From: CTSOIL-112 sp049291875
Lineage (GTDB): Bacteria > Pseudomonadota > Gammaproteobacteria > Burkholderiales > Burkholderiaceae
Assembly (NCBI GenBank): GCA_049291875.1
Contig: JBATQE010000059.1
Coordinates: 1-58,753 of the forward strand
Reading direction: 5' to 3'
DNA length: 58,753 bases
Position 1 is the stretch's first letter, and every line of letters begins with the position of its first letter. Under the pieces are notes generated by a model. That model searched no databases. It was given only the letters and a program-made list of their open reading frames with translations, and had not been told where the DNA came from. Positions 8,167 to 17,273 of this stretch are shown piece by piece. Both the position numbers and the translations under genes were made by a program.

Positions 8167-8194
8167 TTGAATTGGTTAAGGGTTCTTGTACAAT
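8167..8194 (+). promoter_or_regulatory. Sigma70 promoter of dacB
   Basis: TTGAAT and TACAAT are separated by 16 nt. Transcription would start near 8201, so the in-frame ATG at 8148 would not be on the transcript and translation must start at 8208 or 8232. Confidence 0.55.
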
Positions 8195-8231
8195 GCCGCC
8201 ATTGTGTATGTATGATTTTTTGAAAGCGCTT

Positions 8232-9812
8232 ATGGCCAATCAATTTTATCCATTGCTGGCGCGGCTCGGGGTTTGTTTGGGAGTCGCGTGCGCTGTGCCC
8301 GTGTGGGCGCAGGTGGACGCGGATGTCACACAGACGGAACGCTCGAGCAGCGTCATCGAAACGGCTCAGTCCACTTTGTCCGCGCAGGTTAGCAAAGAGG
8401 ATTTTTTAAATGCTTTGGCACAAGCGGTGCCGAGCAGCAATGCGTCGTTTTACGTGCAGGCGGTGGATGAAAAAACGCCCCTGTTGGCGATCAATGCGCA
8501 ACGCGCCCAAAATCCGGCATCGGTGGTGAAACTGGTGACTTCATTTACGGCCTTGCAAAAATTCGGGGCGAGTTATCAATGGCACACGCGCTTGTTGTCG
8601 CAAAGTACGCCTGACTCAAATGGCGCTTTGAATTCGCCGCTGTTGCTCAAGGGCGCGGGCGATCCGCAACTGGTGATCGAGCGTTTGGATGATTTGGTCG
8701 GGCAGTTAAAAAATCGTGGCGTGCGCCAACTGAATGCGCCGTTGTGGGTGGATCGCTCGGCTTTTTCGCCGTCCGACCAGCATCCGGGTGATTTTGACGG
8801 CGAACCGTCGTTGCCGTATAACGCATTGCCGGATGCGGCGCTGCTCAATTTTCACGCGCTGAGTTTTCAGTTTGAACCCGCCACGGCGAAGGTGCGCATG
8901 GTGCCGTGGCTGGATGGTTTTAATCTGAATAACCGGGTACGTTTTGTCGAAGGTGACTGCCCGGCCAATGGCTGGAAAAGCACGGTCAATCTGAGCGTGA
9001 TGGGCTATTCGGCGGTGGTGGGCGGAGTGTATTACTCCGGCTGCGGTGAGCAGCAGTGGCATGTACATGCGTATCAGCTCACCGCGAATGATTATGCACG
9101 CGGCGTATTGGGCGCGTTGTTCAAAGGATATGCAAATCTGGATGTGGCAAGTTGCGCCGTTAATCGAATTTGGGACAAGGTATTGCAACGCTGGCATGAT
9201 TGTTTCGCACCGACCATCGTTTGGACCCAAAATCAGGCGCAGGATGCGGCGGATGTTGATACCACAGCGAATTGGCAAACCTTGGCCAGTGTCGCTTCGC
9301 CGCCGCTATCCGCCATGCTCAAGGACATGAATTTTTACAGCAACAATGTCATGGCACGGCAAATTTATCTGGATTTATCCCAGCAGGAGCACCGTCCGGC
9401 GAGTTTGGAGCAAAGCGCGCAGGAAGTGCATCGAATTTTGCAGTCGGTCGGTCTGAGTGACCGCTACCTCGTCATGGGTAATGGCTCCGGTTTGTCGCGC
9501 GCCACGCGCGTGAGTGCGCAGGAGTTGGGCAATATGCTGGTCGTAGCCAGTCAGAACCCTGCGTTTTATGCCAGTTTGCCACGCATTGGGCTGGAAGGAA
9601 CGGTTCAAAAGCGCCTGACCAATACCGATATGGTTGGACGTGGGCGCATGAAAACCGGTACGCTCAACGATGTGCGGGCGATTGCGGGCTACATTGATGG
9701 CCGCAGTGGCAAACGCTACGCGGTGGTGTCGATTTTCGATCATCCGAATGCTCAAACCGCTGCCAGCAAGCGGGTGCATGATCTATTCATGCAGTGGGTG
9801 GGCGAGCAATAA
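8232..9812 (+). CDS. dacB: D-alanyl-D-alanine carboxypeptidase/endopeptidase (PBP4, DacB)
   Basis: A 526-residue periplasmic low-molecular-weight penicillin-binding protein (peptidase family S13) that trims pentapeptides and cuts D-Ala-mDAP cross-links in peptidoglycan. A signal peptide ends at AVPVWAQ. The three active-site motifs are intact: SVVK (Ser97, Lys100), SNN (Ser370) and KTG (474-476). The frame is open to 8148, but the promoter and the signal peptide favour ATG 8232, with ATG 8208 as the alternative. The gene stands alone; no clear terminator follows. Confidence 0.92.
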   Translation: MANQFYPLLARLGVCLGVACAVPVWAQVDADVTQTERSSSVIETAQSTLSAQVSKEDFLNALAQAVPSSNASFYVQAVDEKTPLLAINAQRAQNPASVVKLVTSFTALQKFGASYQWHTRLLSQSTPDSNGALNSPLLLKGAGDPQLVIERLDDLVGQLKNRGVRQLNAPLWVDRSAFSPSDQHPGDFDGEPSLPYNALPDAALLNFHALSFQFEPATAKVRMVPWLDGFNLNNRVRFVEGDCPANGWKSTVNLSVMGYSAVVGGVYYSGCGEQQWHVHAYQLTANDYARGVLGALFKGYANLDVASCAVNRIWDKVLQRWHDCFAPTIVWTQNQAQDAADVDTTANWQTLASVASPPLSAMLKDMNFYSNNVMARQIYLDLSQQEHRPASLEQSAQEVHRILQSVGLSDRYLVMGNGSGLSRATRVSAQELGNMLVVASQNPAFYASLPRIGLEGTVQKRLTNTDMVGRGRMKTGTLNDVRAIAGYIDGRSGKRYAVVSIFDHPNAQTAASKRVHDLFMQWVGEQ

Positions 9813-10147
9813 TTTTTCCTTGGGTTCTGCCTTGATGGATGATGCGGGCGCCGAAGTGAGTGATCGAATCGAGCATCGAGAATAAAAGGCTATATCAATG
9901 GATATGACGACGGTTTCATTTGCCATGAAAGTTTCACTTTAATTGCCTATGATGGCTAAAAGTCTTCTGCCTCGCCACACAAAAAAATTTTATTTTGTTG
10001 AATTTTTGAGGCTTGGATCAGGCAAAAAACAGGCAAACAGGTGATGCGCTTGATAAATCAATGCCTTACCCACTTTTCCAACATATTTGCCAAAGCATCT
10101 ATGGCGGATTTTCTCGCTCTGTAACTGGTTTCTATGTGCAATGAGCG
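9813..10147. other. Gene-free intergenic stretch
   Basis: About 390 bases separate dacB from the next start codon. Only very short frames (16 codons or fewer) are present, and I see no tRNA, repeat or convincing terminator. The stretch 9985-10005 is AT-rich with loose dyad symmetry (AAAATTTTATTTTG) but is not a clear terminator. Confidence 0.5.
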
Positions 10148-10153
10148 TATAAT
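10148..10153 (+). promoter_or_regulatory. Candidate -10 box for the yidE-type gene
   Basis: A perfect TATAAT lies 51 nt before the start ATG at 10204. The -35 hexamer is not evident. Confidence 0.4.
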
Positions 10154-10203
10154 CAAGGGTTGTTAACCGGTTGTATTATTTATTTTTAAATGAAGTGAAT
10201 ATC

Positions 10204-11853
10204 ATGAGTGATGTAGCAATTACCACGAGTCTATTGTCCTTGGCGGCGGTGTTGGGTTTGTGGTTGGGGCAGTTAAAAGTCAAGGGCGTTGGTCTGGGGA
10301 TCGGTGGTGTGCTGTTCGGTGGCATTTTAATCGGCCACTTCACCAAAAAATACGGCTTGGAACTGGAAGCGCATACCATGCACTTCATCCAAGAGTTCGG
10401 CTTGATTCTGTTTGTCTATACCATCGGTATTCAAGTCGGCCCGGGTTTTTTCTCCTCGCTCAAAAAATCGGGTTTAAAACTGAATTTACTGGCCTTGATG
10501 ATTGTGGCGCTGGGCTCCTTGTCGGTGGTGGCGCTGTATTGGGTGATGGATTTGCCGTTGCCCGTGATTCTGGGGATTTACTCCGGTGCGGTGACCAATA
10601 CGCCGTCACTCGGTGCGGGGCAGCAGATTTTGGCTGAGTTGGGCTTGAAAAATAGCACCGAGATCATGGGTATGGCCTATGCAATGGCCTATCCGTTTGG
10701 GATTTGTGGGATTTTGTTGAGTTTTTGGCTGATTCGCTTGTTCTTCAAGATCAATATTGAGCACGAACACGCGCTGTTTGAAAAACAATCGGGCAATGAC
10801 AAGGAATCCTTAAACACCATCAATGTCCGCATCACCAATCCGAATATGGATGAGCTGAAAATTCGTGATATTCCGGGTTTTGAAGGCAATAACGTGATTT
10901 GCTCGCGCCTGAAGCGCCGTGGCGAATTGATCTTGCCGAGCGCTGATACGCAGGTGCAAATGGGCGATATCGTGCATTTGGTCGGCGATCAGCGCTATAT
11001 CCGTCGCGTGCAATTGGTATTGGGGCAGTTGGTGGATGAGTCTCTAACCACTAAGGGTACGAGTTTGCGCTCGGTTCGTGTGGTGGTGACGCATGAGACG
11101 GCATTGGGCAAAAAAATCAGTCAGCTCAGAGAGCACGACGTCGTGGTTTCTCGCCTGAACCGTGCGGGGATTGAACTGGTTCCGACGGGCGATATGACTT
11201 TACAATTCGGTGACGTACTCAATCTGGTGGGTGAAAAAGAGTCGATTGATGCGGTGGTTGAGATTGTTGGTAACGCACAGAAAAAATTGCAGCAAGTACA
11301 AATGTTGCCGGTATTTATCGGTATATTGCTCGGTGTCTTGCTCGGCTCGATTCCGATTGCCATTCCGGGTATGCCGGTGCCTCTGAAATTGGGTTTGGCA
11401 GGTGGGCCGTTGATCGTGGCGATTATCCTGTCGCGCATCGGTACTATTGGCAAGTTTTACTGGTTTATGCCACCGAGCGCCAACTTGGCCTTGCGCGAAA
11501 TCGGCATTGTGCTGTTCTTGGCGGTGGTCGGGTTGAAGGCGGGTGGCGGCTTTTTCGAGACGCTGATTCGTGGCGAAGGCATTAAGTGGTTGATGATTGG
11601 TATGATCATCACTTTGGTTCCATTGCTGATTACCGGTGTGGTGGCGCGTGTGTATGGTAAGCTCAATTATCTGACCTTGAGCGGCCTTTTGGCAGGGTCA
11701 ATGACCGACCCTCCGGCATTGGCTTTCGCGACCTCGATTAAGGAAGAAAGTGGTGCGGCGGCGTTGGCCTACTCAACCGTGTATCCGCTGGTGATGTTCA
11801 CGCGCATTATTTCGCCGCAGTTGTTGGCCATCTTGCTGTGGGCAATCAAGTAG
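10204..11853 (+). CDS. yidE: YidE/AspT-family putative transporter
   Basis: A 549-residue inner-membrane protein of the aspartate:alanine exchanger family. It has two hydrophobic halves, each with several helices and an AspT/YidE-YbjL duplicated domain (G-rich starts such as GIGGVLFGGILIG), flanking a central soluble region (about 190-370) with two RCK_C/TrkA-C regulatory domains. The N-terminus MSDVAITTSLLSLAAV is very close to E. coli YidE, and the length agrees. The E. coli protein has no firmly established substrate; AspT itself exchanges aspartate and alanine. An upstream in-frame start at 10171 adds 11 residues not found in the family, so 10204 is chosen. The gene is monocistronic, ending in a strong terminator. 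Confidence 0.88.
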   Translation: MSDVAITTSLLSLAAVLGLWLGQLKVKGVGLGIGGVLFGGILIGHFTKKYGLELEAHTMHFIQEFGLILFVYTIGIQVGPGFFSSLKKSGLKLNLLALMIVALGSLSVVALYWVMDLPLPVILGIYSGAVTNTPSLGAGQQILAELGLKNSTEIMGMAYAMAYPFGICGILLSFWLIRLFFKINIEHEHALFEKQSGNDKESLNTINVRITNPNMDELKIRDIPGFEGNNVICSRLKRRGELILPSADTQVQMGDIVHLVGDQRYIRRVQLVLGQLVDESLTTKGTSLRSVRVVVTHETALGKKISQLREHDVVVSRLNRAGIELVPTGDMTLQFGDVLNLVGEKESIDAVVEIVGNAQKKLQQVQMLPVFIGILLGVLLGSIPIAIPGMPVPLKLGLAGGPLIVAIILSRIGTIGKFYWFMPPSANLALREIGIVLFLAVVGLKAGGGFFETLIRGEGIKWLMIGMIITLVPLLITGVVARVYGKLNYLTLSGLLAGSMTDPPALAFATSIKEESGAAALAYSTVYPLVMFTRIISPQLLAILLWAIK

Positions 11854-11881
11854 CGCTGCGTAAACGAGTCATTCAATGATT

Positions 11882-11917
11882 AAAAAATGGCTGATTCCAA
11901 GGAATCAGCCATTTTTT
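11882..11917. terminator. Bidirectional terminator between yidE and gltX
   Basis: A 17-bp perfect inverted repeat, from AAAAAATGGCTGATTCC to its complement with 2 nt between, carries A and T tails on both sides. It can terminate both yidE and the convergent gltX. Confidence 0.92.
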
Positions 11918-11948
11918 ATGAGGCAATCAATGCCGCTATTTGCTACTG

Positions 11949-13406
11949 TTATTCTGCTGCCAAATCAATTGCCAGCGCGCTTTCCAGTCGTTCAAGCACC
12001 GTGTCGCGTCCCAGAATCTGAATCACGCTATCCAATGACGGGCTTTGAATTTGTCCGAGCACAATCGCGCGCAACGGACGACCAAAATTCGGCATTTTCA
12101 ATTCGTGTTTGGCCAAGGTGGCTTGAATCAAATCATGAATCGCGGTTTTTTCCCACGCGACGGATTTTAGCTGCTCGGTAAAGTCGGCAATCGCCGGGCG
12201 GTTCGCTGCGTTCAAATGACTGGTAATCAAAATATCATTCGGCGTGTACGGCAGATAAAAGGTTTCAATCGCATCGACCAAATCATTGAGCGTTTCCGCG
12301 CGGGATTTAAACAACTCAACCCACGCTGCCAACGATGCATCGTCAATCGGTAAACTGCGCGCGTAGTCATGCAAACGCTGTTCCAAACGCGGTTTGAGCA
12401 GTGCGCACAGCTCATTGAGCGGTTTTTGATTGATGTAATGGTTGTTCAGCCAATTGAGTTTTTTCGGGTCCCATTGTGCCGGCGAATTAGACAGATTGGT
12501 CAGGTCAAACCATTCGATGAACTGCGCACGGCTGAAAATTTCATCGTCGCCATGTCCCCAACCCAGACGCGCCAGATAATTGCACAGGGTTTCAGGCAAA
12601 TAGCCCAAACGCTCGTAGTCCATCACGGCGGTGGCGTTGCTGCGTTTGGACAGCTTTTTGCCGTCCGGCCCGAGAATCATCGGGATGTGGCCGTACTGCG
12701 GCAGCGGCGCGCCGAGTGCGGACAGTACATTAATTTGTTTTGGGGTATTGCCCACATGGTCGTCGCCGCGAATCACATGGGTGATGCCCATGTCCCAATC
12801 GTCCACCACGACGCAAAAATTATAGGTTGGTGTGCCATCAGCACGGGCGATAATCCAGTCGTCCAGCTCAACGTTGTTGATGGCGATTTCGCCTTTGACC
12901 ACATCATTCCAGACCACTGCGCCATCCAAAGGGTTTTTGAAGCGTACCACCGGTTGAATACCTTCGGGAATTGTGGGCAAGGTTTTGCCTGCTTCGGGTC
13001 GCCACAGGCCGTTGTACTTGGTGCGTTCGCCGTTGGCTTCCTGCTGCGCGCGCATCTGCTCCAGCTCCTCTTTCGAGCAATAGCAGTGGTAGGCCGTGCC
13101 GTTGGCCAGCATCTGCGCGATCACCTCACGATAGCGATCCATGCGCTGCATTTGATAGTACGGGCCGTCGTCGTGGTGCAAATCCAGCCATGCCATCGCA
13201 TTCAAAATTTCCGCCACGTTTTCCGGTGTGGAGCGCTCTACGTCCGTATCCTCGATGCGCAGGACAAAAGTGCCGCCGAAATGGCGCGCCAATGCCCAGC
13301 TATACAGTGCGGTACGCGCACCACCGATGTGCAAGGCACCGGTTGGGCTGGGGGCAAATCGGGTGCGAACGGCGCTGGTTGCGGCTTGATTGGCTGAGGT
13401 ATTCAT
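11949..13406 (-). CDS. gltX: Glutamyl-tRNA synthetase
   Basis: A 485-residue class I aminoacyl-tRNA synthetase that charges tRNA-Glu. The HIGH-equivalent signature APSPTGALHIGGARTALY and the KMSKS-equivalent KLSKR are both present, and RIEDTDVERS is the family's typical active-site strand. The frame extends to 13481, but the family-like start is the ATG at 13406 (MNTSANQ, a short Ala/Ser-rich lead, then VRTRFAPSP). Whether it also charges tRNA-Gln cannot be decided here, because GatCAB and GlnRS are outside the window. The gene is convergent with yidE and divergent from tsaE. Confidence 0.97.
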   Translation of the reverse strand: MNTSANQAATSAVRTRFAPSPTGALHIGGARTALYSWALARHFGGTFVLRIEDTDVERSTPENVAEILNAMAWLDLHHDDGPYYQMQRMDRYREVIAQMLANGTAYHCYCSKEELEQMRAQQEANGERTKYNGLWRPEAGKTLPTIPEGIQPVVRFKNPLDGAVVWNDVVKGEIAINNVELDDWIIARADGTPTYNFCVVVDDWDMGITHVIRGDDHVGNTPKQINVLSALGAPLPQYGHIPMILGPDGKKLSKRSNATAVMDYERLGYLPETLCNYLARLGWGHGDDEIFSRAQFIEWFDLTNLSNSPAQWDPKKLNWLNNHYINQKPLNELCALLKPRLEQRLHDYARSLPIDDASLAAWVELFKSRAETLNDLVDAIETFYLPYTPNDILITSHLNAANRPAIADFTEQLKSVAWEKTAIHDLIQATLAKHELKMPNFGRPLRAIVLGQIQSPSLDSVIQILGRDTVLERLESALAIDLAAE

Positions 13407-13648
13407 AAAATCGACTTTCGGTAATGAGTTCAGGCGCGCATTATAAACGACGCGGCTTTTTTGAGCCAGTTTTGGCGTCATTTTGCCGATTCGGCGCGGG
13501 AAATCGCTTGTGTAGAAGAGTATTTTTTATGGCGTTTGTGCGGTGATTAGTCATATTTCTATTTACTCTTTGCGATAAAATAACACAATTTACTGAACGA
13601 TTGTGCGCAAATAGGCACGAGCGGTGATACAAAGATCGGGTGAAACGC

Positions 13649-14218
13649 ATGACGATGTTTTTAACTTTGCGCTTGGAGAACGAGCAGGCGACAGAGCAAT
13701 TGGCGCAAAAATTCGCGCGCGTATTGCGCGCGGGCGAACTGGTATTTTTGTCCGGCGATTTGGGCGCAGGAAAAACCACGTTCACGCGTCATCTGATTCG
13801 TGCGCTCGGCTTGAACACGCGGGTAAAAAGCCCGACGTATACCTTGCTTGAGAGCTACGACTTACCCGAATCTGCACCGGCGCGTACTTTGCATCATTTT
13901 GATTTGTATCGGCTGTCCGACCCGCGCGAGTGGTATTCAGCCGGATTTGAAGAAACTTTGTCGGATAACAGCATTGTCGTGATCGAGTGGGCGGACAAGG
14001 CGCAAGGCGCTTTGCCCAAACCCGATTGGCGCATACATTTGACGCATGATGAGCCGTTGGACGAGTTAAATGATGGCTTGGATGATGGTTTGGGTGATGA
14101 GTTGGCTGCCAATTCCGCACGACTGGCAAACGAGATGAGTTTTTTCGATGTGCCACGCTTTGTGGTGATCGAAGCGGTGGGCGAACACGCGGTGCGAACG
14201 ATTGCGGCACTGCGTTGA
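13649..14218 (+). CDS. tsaE: tRNA threonylcarbamoyladenosine biosynthesis ATPase TsaE
   Basis: A 189-residue P-loop ATPase that works with TsaB and TsaD in making t6A37 of ANN-decoding tRNAs. The Walker A motif GDLGAGKTT, the switch-like SPTYTLLESY, HFDLYRL and IEWADKA are diagnostic. An upstream in-frame GTG (13640) is an alternative start. The C-terminal half carries an acidic, partly repetitive insertion (LDELNDGLDDGLGDELA) that most TsaE proteins lack, making this one about 30 residues longer than usual. Often an amidase gene follows tsaE; here it is followed by the opp operon. Confidence 0.93.
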   Translation: MTMFLTLRLENEQATEQLAQKFARVLRAGELVFLSGDLGAGKTTFTRHLIRALGLNTRVKSPTYTLLESYDLPESAPARTLHHFDLYRLSDPREWYSAGFEETLSDNSIVVIEWADKAQGALPKPDWRIHLTHDEPLDELNDGLDDGLGDELAANSARLANEMSFFDVPRFVVIEAVGEHAVRTIAALR

Positions 14219-14257
14219 ATTTGTTGATATTTTGGGTGATTTTTGCCCGATTTTGCG

Positions 14258-14275
14258 CCATTTGCATGCAAATGG
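14258..14275. promoter_or_regulatory. Perfect 18-bp palindrome in the tsaE-oppA gap
   Basis: CCATTTGCATGCAAATGG reads the same on both strands. It lies 40 nt after tsaE and about 160 nt before oppA. It has no loop, which favours a protein-binding site (an operator of oppABCDF, for example) over a terminator, but no regulator is known. Confidence 0.35.
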
Positions 14276-14435
14276 TTTCATAAAGATGGTGCGAGAGGCC
14301 GTAAAATCATTGACAAATGCACGAAATTTTTACAGACTGACGACTTGTCAGTGAATGACTTGTTAATATTTCGGTTGCACGGTTACATTTTGATAATGTA
14401 CGGCTAAGAGTAAAATTTTTCTAAAGGAGAAAAAC

Positions 14436-16091
14436 ATGAGGTACGAACTGAAACTGGGCGTTTTAACGGCGGCAGTGGCTTTGGCATTGGGCTTGACTGC
14501 CTGTGGCGGTGGCGAGAAAAAAGCCGAGGGCAAAGCAGCCGGTGGTGCAGTGGCGACTTTACCTGCGAATAAAACCACGCTGGTGATTAACAACGGCACG
14601 GAAGTGGAAACATTAGACCCGCATAAAGCCAGTGGCGTACCTGAAGCCAATGTATTGCGTCAATTGCTCGAGGGTTTGGTTGTGACAGGCAAAGATGGCA
14701 AAACCGCGCCGGGCGTAGCGACCTCATGGGAAAACAAAGAATTTAAAGTATGGACGTTTAAGCTGCGTGACAATGCCAAATGGAGCAACGGCGATCCGGT
14801 GACAGCCGAAGACTTCGTGTATAGCTGGCGTCGTGTGGTTGATCCGAAAACCGCTTCGCCATACGCCAGCTATTTGGCTGATAACTCCGTTGTCAATGCG
14901 CAAGCGATTATTGATGGTAAAGCCAAGCCAGAAAGCTTGGGCGTGAAAGCGATTGACGCTCACACTCTGGAAGTGACTTTGAGTGATCCTGTTCCGTATT
15001 TTGTCGATACATTGGTTCACACCTCCGTATCTCCGGTTCATAAAGCCACGGTAGAAAAAGGCGGCGAGAAATGGACTCAAGCGGGTAGCTTCGTTGGTAA
15101 TGGTGCTTATAACTTGAAAGAATGGGCTGTTAATAGCAAACTGGTGGTAGAACGCAATAAGAACTACTGGAACGATGCTGCGACTCAAATCAACCAAGCC
15201 GAGTTTTTACCAATATCAGAAGAGACCACTGATGTGAACCGCTTTAAAGCCGGTGAAATCGATATTACTTACAATGCTTTGCCAACCGATATGTTTGCCT
15301 CTCTGAAAACAGAGCTGGGTGATCAAGTAAAGGTTAATCCGTATTTGTGTACCTATTACTACGAATTCAACACCAAAAAAGCGCCGTTTGATAATCCAAA
15401 AGTGCGTCGCGCCTTGTCTTTGGCTTTGGATCGTGACGTGATTACTGAAAAAGTGATGCAGCAGGGTCAAACATCTGCTTATGGTTTTACGCCGCCGTAT
15501 GCCAATAGTTTCAAAGCGAATAAACCTGAATGGCAAGGCTGGAGCAAAGAGCAACGCATTGCCGAAGCGAAAAAATTGCTGAACGAAGCAGGCTATAGCG
15601 ATGCTAAACCGCTGGACGTGACTTTGCTGTACAACACCTCTGAAAACCACAAGAAAGTAGCCGTTGCCGCAACCGCTTTGTGGAAACAGGCTTTGGGTTT
15701 TGTGAACGTCAATTTGGATAACAAAGAATGGAAAACCTTCTTGGACAGCCGTCGTAGCGGTAACTATCAGTTTGCCCGTGCCGGCTGGTGTGCGGACTAC
15801 AATGAGCCGTCATCTTTCTTGAATATCCTAAAATCTAAAAATACCAATAATTATGGTCGATATGCCAGCGCTGAGTTTGATGCTTTGATGGCGAAAACCT
15901 TGGTTCCGGGTACAACCGAGGAGCAACGCGCCGATCTGTATCAGCAAGCAGAAGCGCAAGCCGACAAGGACATGCCAGTGATTCCTATTTATCACTACGT
16001 CAGCCCGCGTTTGGTTAAACCGTATGTACAAGGTTTAAGCACTGATCCGTTGGATAACTTCTACTTCAAAGACATGTCGTTCAAAAAATAA
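14436..16091 (+). CDS. oppA: Oligopeptide ABC transporter substrate-binding lipoprotein OppA
   Basis: A 551-residue member of solute-binding family 5. The signal peptide ends in lipobox LGLTAC (Cys23), so it is a lipoprotein rather than a free periplasmic protein as in E. coli. The domain begins NGTEVETLDPHKASGVPEAN and includes the family motifs FKLRDNAKWSNGDPVTAEDF and VRRALSLALDRD. It delivers oligopeptides to OppBC. AAAGGAG precedes the ATG by about 8 nt. It is first of five co-directional genes, and a hairpin between oppA and oppB probably lets OppA be made in excess over the permease. Confidence 0.94.
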   Translation: MRYELKLGVLTAAVALALGLTACGGGEKKAEGKAAGGAVATLPANKTTLVINNGTEVETLDPHKASGVPEANVLRQLLEGLVVTGKDGKTAPGVATSWENKEFKVWTFKLRDNAKWSNGDPVTAEDFVYSWRRVVDPKTASPYASYLADNSVVNAQAIIDGKAKPESLGVKAIDAHTLEVTLSDPVPYFVDTLVHTSVSPVHKATVEKGGEKWTQAGSFVGNGAYNLKEWAVNSKLVVERNKNYWNDAATQINQAEFLPISEETTDVNRFKAGEIDITYNALPTDMFASLKTELGDQVKVNPYLCTYYYEFNTKKAPFDNPKVRRALSLALDRDVITEKVMQQGQTSAYGFTPPYANSFKANKPEWQGWSKEQRIAEAKKLLNEAGYSDAKPLDVTLLYNTSENHKKVAVAATALWKQALGFVNVNLDNKEWKTFLDSRRSGNYQFARAGWCADYNEPSSFLNILKSKNTNNYGRYASAEFDALMAKTLVPGTTEEQRADLYQQAEAQADKDMPVIPIYHYVSPRLVKPYVQGLSTDPLDNFYFKDMSFKK

Positions 16092-16140
16092 TATAACGAC
16101 CGTTTGATTTAGAGTCTTATCTTTTAAAACTTAGAAAAAC

Positions 16141-16184
16141 CCACCGTTGTTGTGCCACAATGCGCATCAACGGTGGTTTCTCTT
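16141..16184 (+). terminator. Hairpin between oppA and oppB (attenuator)
   Basis: A 9-bp stem CCACCGTTG / CAACGGTGG with an 18-nt loop is followed by TTTCTCTTTA. The T-tract is imperfect, so partial read-through into oppBCDF is likely, a common way to raise binding-protein levels relative to the permease. Confidence 0.6.
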
Positions 16185-16319
16185 TATCCGAATTCATAGA
16201 AATGCCATTGCCTCGGTCGGATTGAGGCTTTGGTTTTTCCGGATGATTGGTTTGACAAGCCACCAGAGTGTGCGATCCATCATCCATCAGGGAAAAACCT
16301 GTTCTAAAAAAGGTGTCTC

Positions 16320-17240
16320 ATGCTGAAACTCATTTTTAAACGCCTTTTGGAAGCGATTCCAACCTTATTTGTGTTGGTCACGATTTCCTTTTTCATGATG
16401 CGCTTGGCGCCCGGCAGTCCGTTCACCAGCGAGCGCGGTTATCCGCCTGAGGTGATGGCCAATATCGAGGCGAAATATCATTTGAACGAACCGCTGACCA
16501 CGCAGTATATGAGCTATTGGAAAAGTCTGGCTCAGGGCGATCTGGGGCCGTCGTTCAAATATAAAGATTATTCGGTGAATGAGTTGCTGGCTCAGGCCTT
16601 CCCCGTGTCGGTCAAGCTTGGCTTGTACGCTTTCATCTTGGCGCTGGTTTTGGGCGTGACGTTCGGTGTGATTGCGGCGCTGCGACAGAATAGTTGGCTC
16701 GATTATTTACTCATGACGTTTTCGATGACGGGGGTGGTGATACCGAGTTTTGTCACCGCGCCGATTTTGATTTTGTTGTTCGCGGTAACGCTGCGCTGGC
16801 TGCCGGGCGGTGGCTGGAATAATGGGGCGTTTAACAATATGATTTTGCCAACCGTCGCGCTGGCACTGGTGTATTTGGCCGGGATTGCGCGGATTATGCG
16901 CGGCTCGATGATTGAGGTGATGAACAGTCAATTTATCCGCACCGCGCGGGCGAAAGGCTTGCCTATGCGCGTGATTGTGTGGAAGCACGCTTTGCGTCCG
17001 GCTTTGCTGCCTGTGATTTCGTATTTAGGCCCTGCGTTTGTCGGGATTATCACCGGTTCGATTGTGATTGAAACGATTTTCGGTTTGCCCGGCATTGGGC
17101 AGTTGTTTGTCAATGGGGCGCTCAATCGTGACTACGGCATGGTGTTGAGTTTGACGATTTTGATGGGGATTCTGACCATCGTGTTCAATGCGATTGTCGA
17201 TCTGCTGTATGCGGTGATTGATCCGAAAATTCGTTATTGA
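16320..17240 (+). CDS. oppB: Oligopeptide ABC transporter permease OppB
   Basis: A 306-residue inner-membrane permease with six predicted helices. It starts with the family's MLKLIFKRLLEAIPTLFVLV helix and has the EAA-loop region near residue 200 (FIRTARAKGLPMRVIVWKHA) that docks on the ATPases, then the closing segment GSIVIETIFGLPGIGQL. With OppC it forms the peptide channel. AAGG precedes the ATG. It follows oppA by 228 nt, a gap that contains the attenuator-like hairpin, and lies 33 nt before oppC. Confidence 0.95.
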   Translation: MLKLIFKRLLEAIPTLFVLVTISFFMMRLAPGSPFTSERGYPPEVMANIEAKYHLNEPLTTQYMSYWKSLAQGDLGPSFKYKDYSVNELLAQAFPVSVKLGLYAFILALVLGVTFGVIAALRQNSWLDYLLMTFSMTGVVIPSFVTAPILILLFAVTLRWLPGGGWNNGAFNNMILPTVALALVYLAGIARIMRGSMIEVMNSQFIRTARAKGLPMRVIVWKHALRPALLPVISYLGPAFVGIITGSIVIETIFGLPGIGQLFVNGALNRDYGMVLSLTILMGILTIVFNAIVDLLYAVIDPKIRY

Positions 17241-17273
17241 TTCACTGAATCTGCTTTGGTTGGGAATAAGAAT

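Noticed and set aside
12369..13397. A 342-codon open frame on the plus strand opposite gltX
   Set aside because: It is the antisense shadow of gltX; the translation is His/Gln/Arg-rich without family motifs, and gltX is complete with both synthetase signatures.
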